From Leadbettera azotonutricia ZAS-9 (GTDB lineage Bacteria; Spirochaetota; Spirochaetia; Treponematales; Breznakiellaceae): DNA of 64,000 nt. Below, piece after piece: positions 52,009 through 62,186 of the stretch; position 1 is the stretch's first letter, and every line of letters begins with the position of its first letter. The stretch spans positions 1,940,453 through 2,004,452 of the forward strand of contig NC_015577.1 of the NCBI RefSeq assembly GCF_000214355.1. Direction: 5' to 3'. A program made the position numbers and the translations under genes. Below the pieces are notes generated by a model. It did no database searches, was not told the origin of the DNA, and saw only the letters and a program-made list of their open reading frames with translations.

Positions 52009-53865
52009 CTATTCCCTGCGTCCCTGTATGGTCAGATTGTTTTGAATGCCCAGAGTGCGCGAGGCTTCCTCGTAGGTCTGGTCGGCAAATATGCCCTGAT
52101 AAATAATCGCGGAGCAGTAAACAGCCCACCATTCCCAGGCATTCACCGCTTCCACGATCACGGTCACCGCTACCCTTTCTTCGGGGTCATCAGTCTGGTA
52201 GGGCGCATAGGAAGTGAACCAGGAATGCCATTTGTCCTGGAGCCCCACTTCGGCAGTCCCTGTCTTGCCTGCGATCTCGACGGCTTTTATGTCCAAAGGG
52301 AAACGGGCTGTCCCTTCGCTGATTACGCCCCGCATGTCTTTGCGGACTTCTTCAAACACCGAAAGGGGCAAATCGCTCTGGTGCAGAACTTCCGGCTGCA
52401 TGCTCTGTTCCACTGCCCCTGTCCGCGGGTCCCGCACTTCCTTGAGGAGATGGGGCTTATAAACAACCCCGCCGTTCGCTGCCATGGAAACCATATTGTT
52501 CATCTGCAGGGGGGTTACCAGGGTATAGCCCTGGCCTATGGACATATTCATGGTATCGCCGCCCTGCCAGCGTTCGTGGAGGCGGCGATCCTTCCATTGG
52601 GGGGTGGGGACAAAGCCGGAGATTTCCCCGGGAATGTCTATGCCGGTTACATCCCCGTAACCATAATCCCTGGCATAGTTCACGATGTTTTCAACCCCAA
52701 GATAGTCGCGGCCCACGTTCCAATAATAAATATCGCAGGATTGCGCCATTGCCTGGTGCAGATTGAGCCTCCCATGCCCAGGCCGCCTGATATGGCAGCG
52801 CCAGAGACGGTCGCCATAGCTCAGTTCACCGAGGCAGTCGATTGTTTGATCCGGGGGGAACGCGTTCTCGGCAATAATGCCTGTGGTCATGATGATTTTA
52901 AAGGTAGAGGCCGGAGGATAGCTCGACTGTATGGCCCGATTAATGAGGGGCTTGTTGGGATCGCTTATCAGAGCCTGGTATTCTGAGCCAAGATCCGAAT
53001 GGTTGAAGATATTGGGATCGTACCAGGGATAGGAGACCATGGCTAAAATTTCCCCTGTTGACGGGCGGGTCACCACCACAGCCCCTATGCGCCTGCCCAG
53101 GGCTTTTTCAGCCAGGGTTTGAATTTTCCGGTCTATGGTGAGCACTAGGTTCTTGCCCATGGTGGGGGCGATCCGGGTATTGTCCCCCACGCGCCTGCCT
53201 CTCACATCAACAGTGCGGGTTTCCCGGCCTTCCCTTCCCCGCAGTATCTCGTCGTACTGCCGCTCTATGCCGTTCTTGCCGATGACATCATCCTGCTTGT
53301 AGCCCTTGTTATAAAGCATGGTAAGCTCATCCCGGGTTATGCCGCCCACATATCCTATGATGTGGGAAAGGCTCCCTATTTCAACATAGCTGCGCATGGG
53401 CTTGGACTGCCATGAAACCCCCGGCAGGGTATCAACCTGTTCAGCCAACGCGGCAATGGTGCCAAAAGCGACATTCGCCGCAACTTCCACAGGCTGGTAA
53501 AGATAATAAATTGAAGGAGGAAGCTTCCGTTCAATCTGCTCCCGGCCTACATTGAGTATTGCCGCGAGGCGCCCTATGAGATCGTCCATTTCGGCCCTGG
53601 GGACTTCTGCAGGAGTTACGCTCACCGCAAAGGAATCGGTGTTGAGCACCAGGGGCTGGGTGTAATTCCGGTCGTATATTTCGCCCCTCTGGGCCGGTAT
53701 GACCGTGGTCCTGCGGGCAATATTCTGGGCCCGGGAGCGGTACACATCGCCGCTTAAGATCTGCATGCTGAAAAGCCTTATTGCGTACGCAACGAAGATA
53801 AATATGAAAAGCCCCCTGAGGACCGCGATGCGCAATTCGGGCCTTTCTTCCCGTTCGGAAGCCAT
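52009..53865 (-). CDS. mrdA: Penicillin-binding protein 2 (class B transpeptidase)
   Basis: The 618-residue protein cross-links peptidoglycan with RodA in the elongasome. It has an N-terminal membrane span, a dimerisation domain and a transpeptidase domain with SxxK as STFK near residue 320, SxN-like SCD in AQSCDIYYW and KTG in IAGKTGTAE near 530. Its ATG overlaps the mreD stop (TAATG). Confidence 0.94.
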   Translation of the reverse strand: MASEREERPELRIAVLRGLFIFIFVAYAIRLFSMQILSGDVYRSRAQNIARRTTVIPAQRGEIYDRNYTQPLVLNTDSFAVSVTPAEVPRAEMDDLIGRLAAILNVGREQIERKLPPSIYYLYQPVEVAANVAFGTIAALAEQVDTLPGVSWQSKPMRSYVEIGSLSHIIGYVGGITRDELTMLYNKGYKQDDVIGKNGIERQYDEILRGREGRETRTVDVRGRRVGDNTRIAPTMGKNLVLTIDRKIQTLAEKALGRRIGAVVVTRPSTGEILAMVSYPWYDPNIFNHSDLGSEYQALISDPNKPLINRAIQSSYPPASTFKIIMTTGIIAENAFPPDQTIDCLGELSYGDRLWRCHIRRPGHGRLNLHQAMAQSCDIYYWNVGRDYLGVENIVNYARDYGYGDVTGIDIPGEISGFVPTPQWKDRRLHERWQGGDTMNMSIGQGYTLVTPLQMNNMVSMAANGGVVYKPHLLKEVRDPRTGAVEQSMQPEVLHQSDLPLSVFEEVRKDMRGVISEGTARFPLDIKAVEIAGKTGTAEVGLQDKWHSWFTSYAPYQTDDPEERVAVTVIVEAVNAWEWWAVYCSAIIYQGIFADQTYEEASRTLGIQNNLTIQGRRE

Positions 53866-54368
53866 TACGTTTCCCTCTTCCCTGCGAGCAGGGATTCAAA
53901 GAGGCGCAAAAACCCGAAGAGGAAAGGCGCTGAAACGATATTCATTCCCAGCTCCACCCAGAAAAGGGGCGCCGCAAAATCGTAGGATGGAATAGCACCC
54001 ACCAGGAGCAGATGAAGCAGAAAAAACACCAATGCTTTTAACACTGTCGCGCCTGCGCAAAGGGCCATGGGAAGCAAAAAGGGATCGAGAAAGAAGGCGC
54101 CCTTCATGAGCCCTGCCAAGGCCCCTGCCAAAGTGCGGACAAAAGCATTGAGCCCCAGAGGAGCCGCCGAAAGAAAATCCAGAAGCAAGCCGGAAAAGAA
54201 ACCGGTGAGCTGCCCTGTCATGGTGCCGTTCACATACGCAGTGTATACGACAATGCCCAGGACAAGATCGGGGACTGCGTGGTAAATCGCAAGCCTGCGG
54301 AACAAGGTTGATTGAAGCAGGGCGGCGGCTATGCAAAAGACAACAGCCCAAAAAATCTTCTTAGCCAT
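53865..54368 (-). CDS. mreD: Rod shape-determining protein MreD
   Basis: From ATG 54368, which overlaps the mreC stop by eight bases, the protein has 167 residues and five or six membrane spans, including LGIVVYTAYVNG and FFSGLLLDFLSAAPLGLNAF, the latter typical of MreD. It connects MreC to the inner-membrane machinery. The longer frame starting inside mreC is rejected. Confidence 0.88.
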   Translation of the reverse strand: MAKKIFWAVVFCIAAALLQSTLFRRLAIYHAVPDLVLGIVVYTAYVNGTMTGQLTGFFSGLLLDFLSAAPLGLNAFVRTLAGALAGLMKGAFFLDPFLLPMALCAGATVLKALVFFLLHLLLVGAIPSYDFAAPLFWVELGMNIVSAPFLFGFLRLFESLLAGKRET

Positions 54369-55245
54369 TGGGCGCCTCTGAAACAGCAGTTTCAGTTGAG
54401 GCGTCAATCACGAAAACATATTCAAGCCGCGAAAAATCAATGGCAGCGTCCAATTCAACTACCATGGAGTTTTCATTTTCCTGGTAATTTATGATATTCA
54501 CCCTGCCAATGTTTATCCCCGGAGGATAAATACCGCCCAGGCCCGAAGTCACAACCATCTCGCCTATGCTTATCTCGTCCCGGGCCTGCTTTTGTATAAA
54601 GCGCATGACAAGGCGATCCTCGGTCTTGCCCTGGCCTTCGCTTATTCCTTCGTAGCGGGATTCCGAAAGCCGGGAAGAAACAAAAGAGCTCGCGTCATAG
54701 AGGGGCATCACAAGGCTTTCGAAAGCCCCTGCCTGTATCACTTTTCCTACCAGGCCCTGGGTTCCGCCCTGATACGCTATGACAGGCATATTTGCCTTTA
54801 TCCCGGCGTGGACTCCCTTGTTTATCACAAAAGCCGAAAACAGATTGTCAGGATCTTTCCCGATAAGCTCGGCGGGAATATGACGGTAGCGCAGGGCCTG
54901 CGAAAAACCCAGCTGCTCACGGAGGCGGTTGTTCTCCTGGCGGATTTCCGCAGCGCTGCGCTCAAGCTGTTCATACCGGGATATGCGTTCCGTAAGTTCG
55001 TTGTATTCCCGGCGCAGTATCGCAAGCTCCCGGATGGAAAGAACAGTCCTGGACACAAAGGAGCTGGCCTCGTGTATTCCGCCCCTAAGTCCCGAAAACA
55101 CCGAAAGCCCCAAGTCTTTAAAATCCGAGACAAAACTGCGGGTGGAGAAAAACAGGACAGAAAACGAACCCAGCATAAGGACTATAAAGACAATGAGATC
55201 CGTATTCACCGGAGACTTTTGTTTTTTGCCCCCTCCCAAGCGCAT
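54361..55245 (-). CDS. mreC: Rod shape-determining protein MreC
   Basis: The 294-residue protein has one membrane span near the start (LIVFIVLMLGSFSVLFF), a coiled coil (about 65-110, with EYNELTERISRYEQLERSA) and two beta-barrel lobes with VINKGVHAGIKANMPVI and MVVTSGLGGIYPPGINIG, as in MreC. It activates PBP2-RodA from the periplasmic side. It begins four bases after the mreB stop. Confidence 0.93.
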   Translation of the reverse strand: MRLGGGKKQKSPVNTDLIVFIVLMLGSFSVLFFSTRSFVSDFKDLGLSVFSGLRGGIHEASSFVSRTVLSIRELAILRREYNELTERISRYEQLERSAAEIRQENNRLREQLGFSQALRYRHIPAELIGKDPDNLFSAFVINKGVHAGIKANMPVIAYQGGTQGLVGKVIQAGAFESLVMPLYDASSFVSSRLSESRYEGISEGQGKTEDRLVMRFIQKQARDEISIGEMVVTSGLGGIYPPGINIGRVNIINYQENENSMVVELDAAIDFSRLEYVFVIDASTETAVSEAPNG

Positions 55246-55249
55246 AAGC

Positions 55250-56278
55250 CTATCCGTTCAGGCTGTCGTAGATGCTGCGGGAATTGTCAAAACCCTTAGC
55301 GTACTCAAAATACTTCCCTGCCCCCAGGGCCACGCAGTTGAGGGGTTCATCCGCAAGAATGACAGGCACGCCTGTTTCTTTTTGAATGAGCTTGGGAAGC
55401 CCTTTGAGAAGCGATCCGCCCCCTGTCATCACAATGCCCCACTCCACAATGTCCGCCGCAAGTTCGGGAGGGGTCTTGCCCAGGGTGGCTTTAATCTCGT
55501 CCACGATCTTGGTGATGGGATCTTTTAAGGCTTCCCTTACTTCAACGCTGTCGATCTCGAGGCGCCGAGGAAGCCCTGTGATGGCATCAGTGCCCTTAAT
55601 CTCAACCTTTTCAATTTCTTTTTCGGGGAACGCATTCCCAATTTCTATCTTGAGCCGTTCCGAAACCCCATTGCCGATGATGAGGTTATGAATGCTCCTT
55701 ACATGGCGCACAATGGCATCGTCAAACTTGTCGCCCCCAAGGCGTATGGCGCTGGTGACCACCATGCCCCCCAGAGAGATAACCGAAATTTCCGTGGTGC
55801 CCCCGCCTATGTCGCAGACCATGTGGCCTGCGGGCTCGAAGATGGGGATATTGGCGCCAATCGCCGCCGCGAGGCTTTCTTCGATAACGGTTACTTCCCT
55901 GGCCCCTGCTTTGTAGGCGCTCTCTTCGACTGCCCTGCGCTCGACTTCGGTGATGCAGGAGGGCACGCCTATAACCATGCGGGGCTTTATAAAGCGATAG
56001 CGGGGCATGACCTTGGAAATAAAGTAACGGATCATTTTTTCTGTGGATTCAAGATCCGCAATGACCCCATCCTGCAAGGGCCTTATGGCAATGATATTGC
56101 CGGGCGTTTTAAAAAGCATACGTTTGGCGTCTACGCCAACGGCCATGACTTTTTTGGTTCCCCGTTCAACAGCCACTACCGAAGGTTCATTGATGACTAT
56201 GCCCTTGCCCCTGATGTAAATAAGGGTGTTGCAGGTGCCTAAATCAATTCCCATATCTGAAGATCCTCGTCCAAACAT
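55250..56278 (-). CDS. mreB: Rod shape-determining protein MreB
   Basis: This 342-residue actin homologue forms membrane-bound filaments that guide cell-wall synthesis. The nucleotide-binding motifs are present: [12 protein letters not shown], the [12 protein letters not shown] segment and [11 protein letters not shown] strong AGGGAGGG ribosome binding site precedes the ATG, fitting its high need relative to the other mre genes. Confidence 0.96.
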   Translation of the reverse strand: MFGRGSSDMGIDLGTCNTLIYIRGKGIVINEPSVVAVERGTKKVMAVGVDAKRMLFKTPGNIIAIRPLQDGVIADLESTEKMIRYFISKVMPRYRFIKPRMVIGVPSCITEVERRAVEESAYKAGAREVTVIEESLAAAIGANIPIFEPAGHMVCDIGGGTTEISVISLGGMVVTSAIRLGGDKFDDAIVRHVRSIHNLIIGNGVSERLKIEIGNAFPEKEIEKVEIKGTDAITGLPRRLEIDSVEVREALKDPITKIVDEIKATLGKTPPELAADIVEWGIVMTGGGSLLKGLPKLIQKETGVPVILADEPLNCVALGAGKYFEYAKGFDNSRSIYDSLNG

Positions 56279-56287
56279 AATCCCTCC

Positions 56288-57220
56288 CTAAGTATTCAAT
56301 TTTAACCTGGACGGCCCATGGGCAGGATTAATCCTGACTGCCCTGCGCCACTCAGCCCTTGCACGGGTGGTATCCCCCCCTGCGTCATACAACACACCCA
56401 GCTGGTAATGGGCTTCGGCATTTTCGCCCCCATCTTCCAGAGCCTTCAAATACTGATCTTCAGCCCCGGCGGTATCCCCCGCCTTGACGAGTATATCCCC
56501 CAAAAGAAGCCGTGCGGCAACCTTGGTTTTGGAATCCCTCGACAGATCCACGCATCGGAGAAGGTAGGCCCTGGCAGAATCGTTTTCTTCCAGGGCAATA
56601 TAGGAACGCGCTATGGACAAGAGCAGCACATCCGAAGCGTCCCGGCCCAATGCCAGGGTAAAAGCCGCTACGCTGCCCCGGTAATCCCTGATAGCCGCAT
56701 AGGCAAGGCCAAGATACTGGGGTATGTCCCTGGCCTCATATCCCCGGGCCCTGGCTTTTTCGAGATACTCGACTGCCAGATCCGCGTATCCCTGCCCCTT
56801 GTCATAATAAGCTTTCCCCAGGACATAAAACAGCCTGCCGTCTTTTTCCGCTTCGTTTGAAAGCAAGGCCTTCCGCAAAGACCAGATGCAGTCATCAATG
56901 AATCTCAAGGTATCGGAATTGTTTATCTGGGCTATAGCCAGTTGATAAGCCGAAAACCCATGAATGGTGAGGAGAAAAAAATCCAAAGGCTTTTGCGCCA
57001 AAAGGCCGGCGCTTTGGGCATAGGCTTCGGCATAAGCGGAAGATTCCCAAAGGCTCTGAAGCTCCCTGCGCTCATTGCCCCGGGGATTTCCCAGCCTCAT
57101 GAACCCTGCCGCTGAAATTGAGATGAGTATAAGCACAGCAATTGCCAGCACGGCTCTATGGACAGCTTGCTTCCTGCGGAAACCTGCCCCATAACCGGAA
57201 TGAGGGCGATCTTTGGACAT
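56288..57220 (-). CDS. Membrane-anchored TPR protein at the head of the mre operon
   Basis: The 310-residue protein has a basic cytoplasmic start, one membrane span (about 24-42, AVLAIAVLILISISAAGF) and several TPR units outside (YVLGKAYYDKGQGYADLAVEYLEKA, LGVLYDAGGDTTRARAEWRRA). It is nine bases before mreB, so it may be an accessory of the elongation machinery, as TPR proteins often are in spirochaetes (inference). A weak promoter lies just upstream. Confidence 0.65.
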   Translation of the reverse strand: MSKDRPHSGYGAGFRRKQAVHRAVLAIAVLILISISAAGFMRLGNPRGNERRELQSLWESSAYAEAYAQSAGLLAQKPLDFFLLTIHGFSAYQLAIAQINNSDTLRFIDDCIWSLRKALLSNEAEKDGRLFYVLGKAYYDKGQGYADLAVEYLEKARARGYEARDIPQYLGLAYAAIRDYRGSVAAFTLALGRDASDVLLLSIARSYIALEENDSARAYLLRCVDLSRDSKTKVAARLLLGDILVKAGDTAGAEDQYLKALEDGGENAEAHYQLGVLYDAGGDTTRARAEWRRAVRINPAHGPSRLKLNT

Positions 57221-57232
57221 AATCTTATTCAG

Positions 57233-57259
57233 TTAATACGGTTTTTGGGAAATAGTCAA
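57233..57259 (-). promoter_or_regulatory. Possible promoter of the TPR-mre operon
   Basis: TTGACT (57259-57254) and TATTAA (57238-57233) face the TPR gene with a 15-base spacer, which is short. It lies just after the end of rnpB. Confidence 0.3.
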
Positions 57260-57263
57260 TGTA

Positions 57264-57274
57264 TAGCAAAAAAG
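57264..57274 (-). terminator. T-run closing rnpB
   Basis: The last helix of RNase P RNA (GCGATG pairing with CATCGC) is followed directly by six T on the minus strand, so the P1 helix can double as an intrinsic terminator. Confidence 0.5.
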
Positions 57275-57630
57275 CGATGAACCATAAGCCGGGTTCTGTA
57301 TGATTGGCTGTCATCTATCTTGGGGGATCCTCGCGGATTCCCTCTTTGCAGCCTACCCGCAGTCTTGAAGGGGCCCTCCAACTGCTGCTTGGCTTTGCTC
57401 CTGATGAGGTTTGCAGTGCCCCAGGCATTGCTGCCTGGGCGGTGGGCTCTTGCCCCGCCTTTTCACCCTTGCGGCCCAATGGGTTCGCGGTATATTTTCT
57501 GCTGCGCTCTCTGTCGCTTCGCCCTTTGGAGCGAAGCGCCCGGGCGTTACCCGGCATCATGCCCTGCGGAGCCCGGACTTTCCTCACCCGGAAGCAAAAG
57601 CTTCGCGCGGCGCGGCAGCCGGTCCATCGC
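57274..57630 (-). ncRNA. rnpB: RNase P RNA, bacterial type A
   Basis: The minus strand carries the near-universal segment GAGGAAAGTCCGGGCTCC near its 5' end and ACAGAACCCGGCTTATGG near its 3' end, which together build the catalytic P4 core. The ends pair as P1 (GCGATGGACC with GGTTCATCGC), fixing a length of about 357 bases. It removes 5' leaders from pre-tRNA. Its 5' end is 11 bases after the stop of the zinc-ribbon gene, so it may be processed from that transcript. Confidence 0.95.
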
Positions 57631-57641
57631 TAAAAAAACAC

Positions 57642-58484
57642 TTATTCGTCGAAGTCGTTCACTTTTTCTTCTTCTTCCTCTTCTTCTTCCTCCTCTTCCT
57701 CGTCCTCTATATCGTCAAGATCCGAGAGGCTGCCGGAATCGTCGTTGTCGAAGAATTCTTCCTCTCCCTGTTCGGCTTCTTCGTAGAAGAGTATACGGGA
57801 ACAGTAGGGGCAGAAGACGATTTCCTTGCCTACCCGGATGTCATTGGCAAACTGGGCAGGGAGTATCATGTGGCAGCCCATGCAGACGCCGCCCTTGATG
57901 GCTACGATGCCTTTGCCCATTTTGTTGCGGATGATCCTTTCGAATTTGAAAATGACTTCCGGATCCATGCCGCTGGTGAGTTCCTTTTCCTGTTTGGCAA
58001 GGGCGTTGACCTGCGCGACTTTTCCGGCCACTTCGGCTTCGATGCCTTTGCGGCGCTCGGACAGATCCGCTTCCTGCTGCTCTATTTGGGATGCTCTCTG
58101 CTTCATCTCCTCGTTAAGCTCGGAAATGTTCCGTTCTTCGCGCTGCAGATCCTTGCGGAACTGCTGCTCTTTCTCGGCGGCATTCTTGATTTCCGTATCC
58201 AGGGCTTCGTATTCCCGCTGGGTGGAAATGGAGTCCATGTTTTTTTCCGCTTTTTCCCGGTGAGACTCCGCCTCGAACAGCTGGTTGCGAAAATCAGCTT
58301 CCGCAGTTTTGGCCTTGTCATAAATCTCGTTCTTTTCGATATAGGTCTTCTTCATCCTGGAGAGGACTTCTTCCTGGGTATTGAGAAGCTTGGGGATTTC
58401 CAGTATGTCCTGCTCAAGGGTGATTTTTTCGGACAGAATGTCCTGCAGGGATCTGAGCTTTTCGAAAACATCGTCCATTGCCAT
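57642..58484 (-). CDS. Coiled-coil protein with C4 zinc ribbon (CT398 type)
   Basis: The 280-residue protein is mostly a long antiparallel coiled coil (about 20-185). A zinc ribbon of two CxxC pairs follows, KGGVCMGCHMILP and VFCPYCSRILFYEE (about 198-235), and then an extremely acidic tail of Asp and Glu. The build matches the CT398-like family (zf-RING_7), found next to rpoD in several bacteria. In Chlamydia the CT398 protein binds sigma-54, so a link to transcription is possible here (inference). Confidence 0.8.
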   Translation of the reverse strand: MAMDDVFEKLRSLQDILSEKITLEQDILEIPKLLNTQEEVLSRMKKTYIEKNEIYDKAKTAEADFRNQLFEAESHREKAEKNMDSISTQREYEALDTEIKNAAEKEQQFRKDLQREERNISELNEEMKQRASQIEQQEADLSERRKGIEAEVAGKVAQVNALAKQEKELTSGMDPEVIFKFERIIRNKMGKGIVAIKGGVCMGCHMILPAQFANDIRVGKEIVFCPYCSRILFYEEAEQGEEEFFDNDDSGSLSDLDDIEDEEEEEEEEEEEEKVNDFDE

Positions 58485-58563
58485 AAAATGCCTCTTTCTT
58501 CAAAAATTTGTTGCGGAGAATCGAAGATTCCCCTGAAGGACTTTTTCCATGAAAAGTCCTATG

Positions 58564-60327
58564 TCAGTGGTCAAGATAGTCTTTAAGACGGCGGCTCCGT
58601 TTTGGGTGGCGGAGGCGGCGCAGGGCCTTGGCTTCTATCTGGCGTATGCGTTCCCTTGTCACATTGAAGTACAACCCCACTTCTTCCAGGGTAAGGGAAT
58701 AGCCGTCATCCAGGCCAAAGCGCATTTTGAGCACTTCCTGCTCCCTTGCGGGCAGGGTGGAAAGGACCGTGGTGAGCTGTTCCTGGAGCAGGGTAAAGGC
58801 GGTGAGGTTCGCGGGGTTTTCCACATCCTTGTCCTCGATGAAGTCGCCCAGCAGGGAATCTTCTTCCTCGCCTATGGGGGTTTCGAGGCTTATGGGCTCC
58901 CGGGCCACGTTCTTCACCGATTTTACCCGCTGGGCAGTCCAGCCCAGGCGCTCGGCAATTTCCTCGTCTGTAGGCTCCCTGCCAAGCACCTGCATGAGCT
59001 GGCGGGACTCCCGCACGACCTTGTTGATCTGCTCGATCATGTGCACAGGCACGCGTATGGTCCGGGCCTGATCCGAAATAGAACGGGTAATGGCCTGCCG
59101 TATCCACCAGGTAGCGTAGGTCGAAAATTTGAAGCCCTTCTGGTATTCGAATTTTTCCACTGCTTTGATAAGGCCGATATTCCCTTCCTGGACAAGGTCG
59201 AAGAAATGGAGGCCCCTGTTGGTGTACTTCTTGGCGATGGAGACTACGAGGCGGAGGTTGGCTTTGATGAGCCTGTCCTTGGCATTCTTCATCATCACGC
59301 GGCCCCGGCTGATCTCCTTGGCCATGAGGTTGATGCTTTCGATGGTTTCTTCGAATTCGGCTTCCATCTGGCGGAGCTTTTTCTCGGTCAACTGGATAAG
59401 GCGGATCTTTTCCTTGATCTCGTCGGAGCTTAGGCCAAGGGATTCTTCAAGCTTTTCCCGCTCTTCCTTGATGGTGAGGCCCCTGCCCAGAGCGCGCAGC
59501 TCTTTGAGGGAGCCTACCCGGAGGTTCTTCTCGATGCGCTCCTGATCTTTCTTGTAGCGCTTGATGCGTTTGGACGCCTGGATGAATTTTTCGGAAAAGC
59601 CCAAAATCTCTTCAGGGTGAATCTCGGCGTTGGTGACAATCTTTATGACGCTGGCCCTGAGCTCGTTGAGCTCGGGATCTTCGAAGATGTTCACGCCCTT
59701 GGTGATGAGCTTTTTCTTGGTCTCGATATAGGTCTTGAGATCCGGCAAAACCACGCGCAAGGTTTCCTTGTAGAACTGGTTGAGCCGCCTGCGCTCGGTC
59801 ATATGCTCGGTGATCTCTTTTTTGGAGAGGTTCAATTCCCTGAGATCCCGTTTGGAAAAGGCTTTTTGGGCGATGTGGTAGAATTCGGGGATGATCATGC
59901 CCGACTTCTTGATCACCCCTTTGATGATGTTCTCGCCTTCTTCCATGGCTTTGGAGAGCTCAATCTCCTGCTCCGCTGTGAGGAGGTTCTCCTTGCCAAT
60001 TTCGCGGAGGTAAAGCCTGATAGGATCGTCCACCGACGATTCCTTGTCGTTTGAGACAAGGCGTTTCTTTTCGGTCTCCGCCGCCTTGCGGGTCTCGGTT
60101 TCAGGCTCGTCCTCCCCCGCTTCCTCGGTGAGCTGCACATTGTTGGCTTCCAGGAGGGCCAGAACTTCATCGATTTTATCGGAGTTGGCGATGTGTTCAG
60201 GCAGATAATCCTGCAATTCCTCATAAGAGAGGGTTTTCTTTTCTTTCGCGTATTCAATCAGCTTGATTACAGCAGGGTCCAGAGCGGTCTCCGGAGCTGG
60301 CACAACAGGCTTTTTGGTTTGGGTCAT
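58564..60327 (-). CDS. rpoD: Primary sigma factor RpoD
   Basis: The 587-residue protein has sigma region 1.1 at the start, region 1.2 ([20 protein letters not shown]), a non-conserved region, region 2 ([36 protein letters not shown]), region 3 ([16 protein letters not shown]) and region 4 ([20 protein letters not shown]). These contact the -10 and -35 boxes of housekeeping promoters. The ATG overlaps the dnaG stop (ATGA), the classical dnaG-rpoD pairing. Confidence 0.97.
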   Translation of the reverse strand: MTQTKKPVVPAPETALDPAVIKLIEYAKEKKTLSYEELQDYLPEHIANSDKIDEVLALLEANNVQLTEEAGEDEPETETRKAAETEKKRLVSNDKESSVDDPIRLYLREIGKENLLTAEQEIELSKAMEEGENIIKGVIKKSGMIIPEFYHIAQKAFSKRDLRELNLSKKEITEHMTERRRLNQFYKETLRVVLPDLKTYIETKKKLITKGVNIFEDPELNELRASVIKIVTNAEIHPEEILGFSEKFIQASKRIKRYKKDQERIEKNLRVGSLKELRALGRGLTIKEEREKLEESLGLSSDEIKEKIRLIQLTEKKLRQMEAEFEETIESINLMAKEISRGRVMMKNAKDRLIKANLRLVVSIAKKYTNRGLHFFDLVQEGNIGLIKAVEKFEYQKGFKFSTYATWWIRQAITRSISDQARTIRVPVHMIEQINKVVRESRQLMQVLGREPTDEEIAERLGWTAQRVKSVKNVAREPISLETPIGEEEDSLLGDFIEDKDVENPANLTAFTLLQEQLTTVLSTLPAREQEVLKMRFGLDDGYSLTLEEVGLYFNVTRERIRQIEAKALRRLRHPKRSRRLKDYLDH

Positions 60328-62186
60328 CGGCTATCTTCCTTCAGTTGACGCAATTTTTCGTCTATGCGCATTTTCTCGGCAAGTAAATCATCGGCTTCTT
60401 CATCCCCAGGGGAGGCATTTTTCTTCAGGCTCCGCAATTTTATGACAATTTCGTCCAGCTGGCGCTCCAGCTTTTTTCGGATCGTTTTTTTGATGCCATC
60501 GGCAAGGAGCCTTTCGGGGTTGATCGTAAATTCCTCCGAACTCCCCCTTTCAAGGAAAAAATCCCGTACTTCTTTCAGCTTAATCCTGTCCAGAAACTGA
60601 TCGACCCCGGCTTCATCATTTATGTAACTTTCTTCCAAAGCGATAAAAAGTTCTTTTGCCGCAGCGTCATCGATCTCATTTATTTTGAGGGCCTTCCGGA
60701 ATTCAGGGTATAGCTTTTGGTTCCCTTCCTTCATGTCATTCACCGCCACAACCATGAGCAGAAAAAGCTCATCGTTCATGCGGACTTGACCAGGTTTATC
60801 CTCCTTGTGGGGCTGAGGCTTTCCCTCGCCCTGACGAATACCTGCTGCTATGCGACGCAAATCGTTCTTCACCGCCTGACGGGATGCCCCAAAGGCATCG
60901 GCGGCGGCGTCTATAAAGGCGTCTTTTGCCACCTCGGAGTCCAGGGTCTGGATAAAGGGGAAGATAAAGGACACTGCCTTTGCCTTCCCTTCAGAGCCGC
61001 TGGTATCATAGAGAGACTTTGCCCGGGCAATAAGGTATTCAAAATCATTTATATAACATTTAACACTCTTTTGCAACGCCTCTGGACCATAATTTTTAAG
61101 AATATCGGCAGGGTCCTTTAATGCAGCTTCCCCTTCGCCTGTAGGGACCGCTACAGCGCAGGAAAGGCCGTTCCGGCGGCAGGTGAGTATGCCCTTGACC
61201 ACAGCGGCCTGCCCTGCCCCGTCCGAATCAAAAACCAGGATGGCTTTTTCGGCCCAGCGCCTGAGGAGCTTGGCCTGATCGTCCGTAAAGGCTGTGCCCA
61301 AAGGCGCCACAGTATTGGCGATTCCCGCCTGATGCATGGCGATTGCATCCATGTAGCCCTCGACAAGGTACACCTCCTTGGTATGCCGTATTTCGGGCAG
61401 GGCAAGATCAATGGCAAAAATGGTTTCGCCTTTTTTGTAAATTTCGATTTCCGGGGAGTTGATGTATTTAGGAGGCGCCCTGCCGTCGGCGCGCACGGGA
61501 CCCTGGGCGCCTTCGAGCACACGGCCCCCAAAGGCCACGATTCGGCCCTGGCGGTCGGAAATGGGGAACATAATGCGGCCCGCAAAAAGGGGCATTCCCG
61601 GATACCGGGACGAGAAAAGCCCCGACACATTGAGGAAATCCCTGGAGTACCCCTTTTTCAAAAGGAAACTGTAAAGCCATTGGCGATCCCCGGGGGCGTA
61701 GCCTAAATGGAAGCGTTCAATCATTTCGTTGTTCAAGCCTCTGCCTATAATATACTGTTTTGCGGGCCCTCCTTCAGCTTTTTTTTCCAAAAAATGCTGA
61801 AAAGTGGCAGCCATTCGCCTATAAAGCTCAAAAAGCTCTTCTTTCCGCTGGTTTTTCCCGTCATCCGGGGCCGGGCCGCTGCCGGAATTGTCGTAGACGA
61901 TCTCTATGCCCAGCTTTTTCGCCAAAAGCTCCACTGTTTCGGGGAAGCTGAGCTTGTCCATTTCCATGACAAAGTTCAAGACCGAGCCGCCTTTTCCGCA
62001 GCCAAAACAGTGATAGGCTTTCATTTCCGGGTTGACCGTGAAGGAACCTGTCTTTTCAGAATGAAAGGGACAGAGGCCCCACCAGCGGCCTCCCCTTTTA
62101 TCGAGGCGCACATAATCCTGAACAACCGCCACGGCGTCCATGCGGCTGTTCACTTCATCGATGGTGGTTTTGGAAATAAGGGGCAT
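60324..62186 (-). CDS. dnaG: DNA primase
   Basis: The 620-residue enzyme makes RNA primers for replication. Visible are the CHC2 zinc finger ([13 protein letters not shown] then HCFGCGKGG, about residues 39-67), the catalytic core with a TOPRIM domain ([15 protein letters not shown] and [11 protein letters not shown]) and a helical C-terminal helicase-binding region. The ATG follows directly on the mltG stop. Confidence 0.96.
   Translation of the reverse strand: MPLISKTTIDEVNSRMDAVAVVQDYVRLDKRGGRWWGLCPFHSEKTGSFTVNPEMKAYHCFGCGKGGSVLNFVMEMDKLSFPETVELLAKKLGIEIVYDNSGSGPAPDDGKNQRKEELFELYRRMAATFQHFLEKKAEGGPAKQYIIGRGLNNEMIERFHLGYAPGDRQWLYSFLLKKGYSRDFLNVSGLFSSRYPGMPLFAGRIMFPISDRQGRIVAFGGRVLEGAQGPVRADGRAPPKYINSPEIEIYKKGETIFAIDLALPEIRHTKEVYLVEGYMDAIAMHQAGIANTVAPLGTAFTDDQAKLLRRWAEKAILVFDSDGAGQAAVVKGILTCRRNGLSCAVAVPTGEGEAALKDPADILKNYGPEALQKSVKCYINDFEYLIARAKSLYDTSGSEGKAKAVSFIFPFIQTLDSEVAKDAFIDAAADAFGASRQAVKNDLRRIAAGIRQGEGKPQPHKEDKPGQVRMNDELFLLMVVAVNDMKEGNQKLYPEFRKALKINEIDDAAAKELFIALEESYINDEAGVDQFLDRIKLKEVRDFFLERGSSEEFTINPERLLADGIKKTIRKKLERQLDEIVIKLRSLKKNASPGDEEADDLLAEKMRIDEKLRQLKEDSR

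Noticed and set aside
52006-52986. A 326-codon plus-strand frame opposite mrdA
   Set aside because: It is a shadow of the PBP2 gene, whose catalytic motifs are all present on the minus strand.
57411-58586. A 391-codon plus-strand frame over rnpB and the zinc-ribbon gene
   Set aside because: It reads through the RNase P RNA and the complement of the Glu-rich tail; the poly-Phe/Leu product is an artefact.
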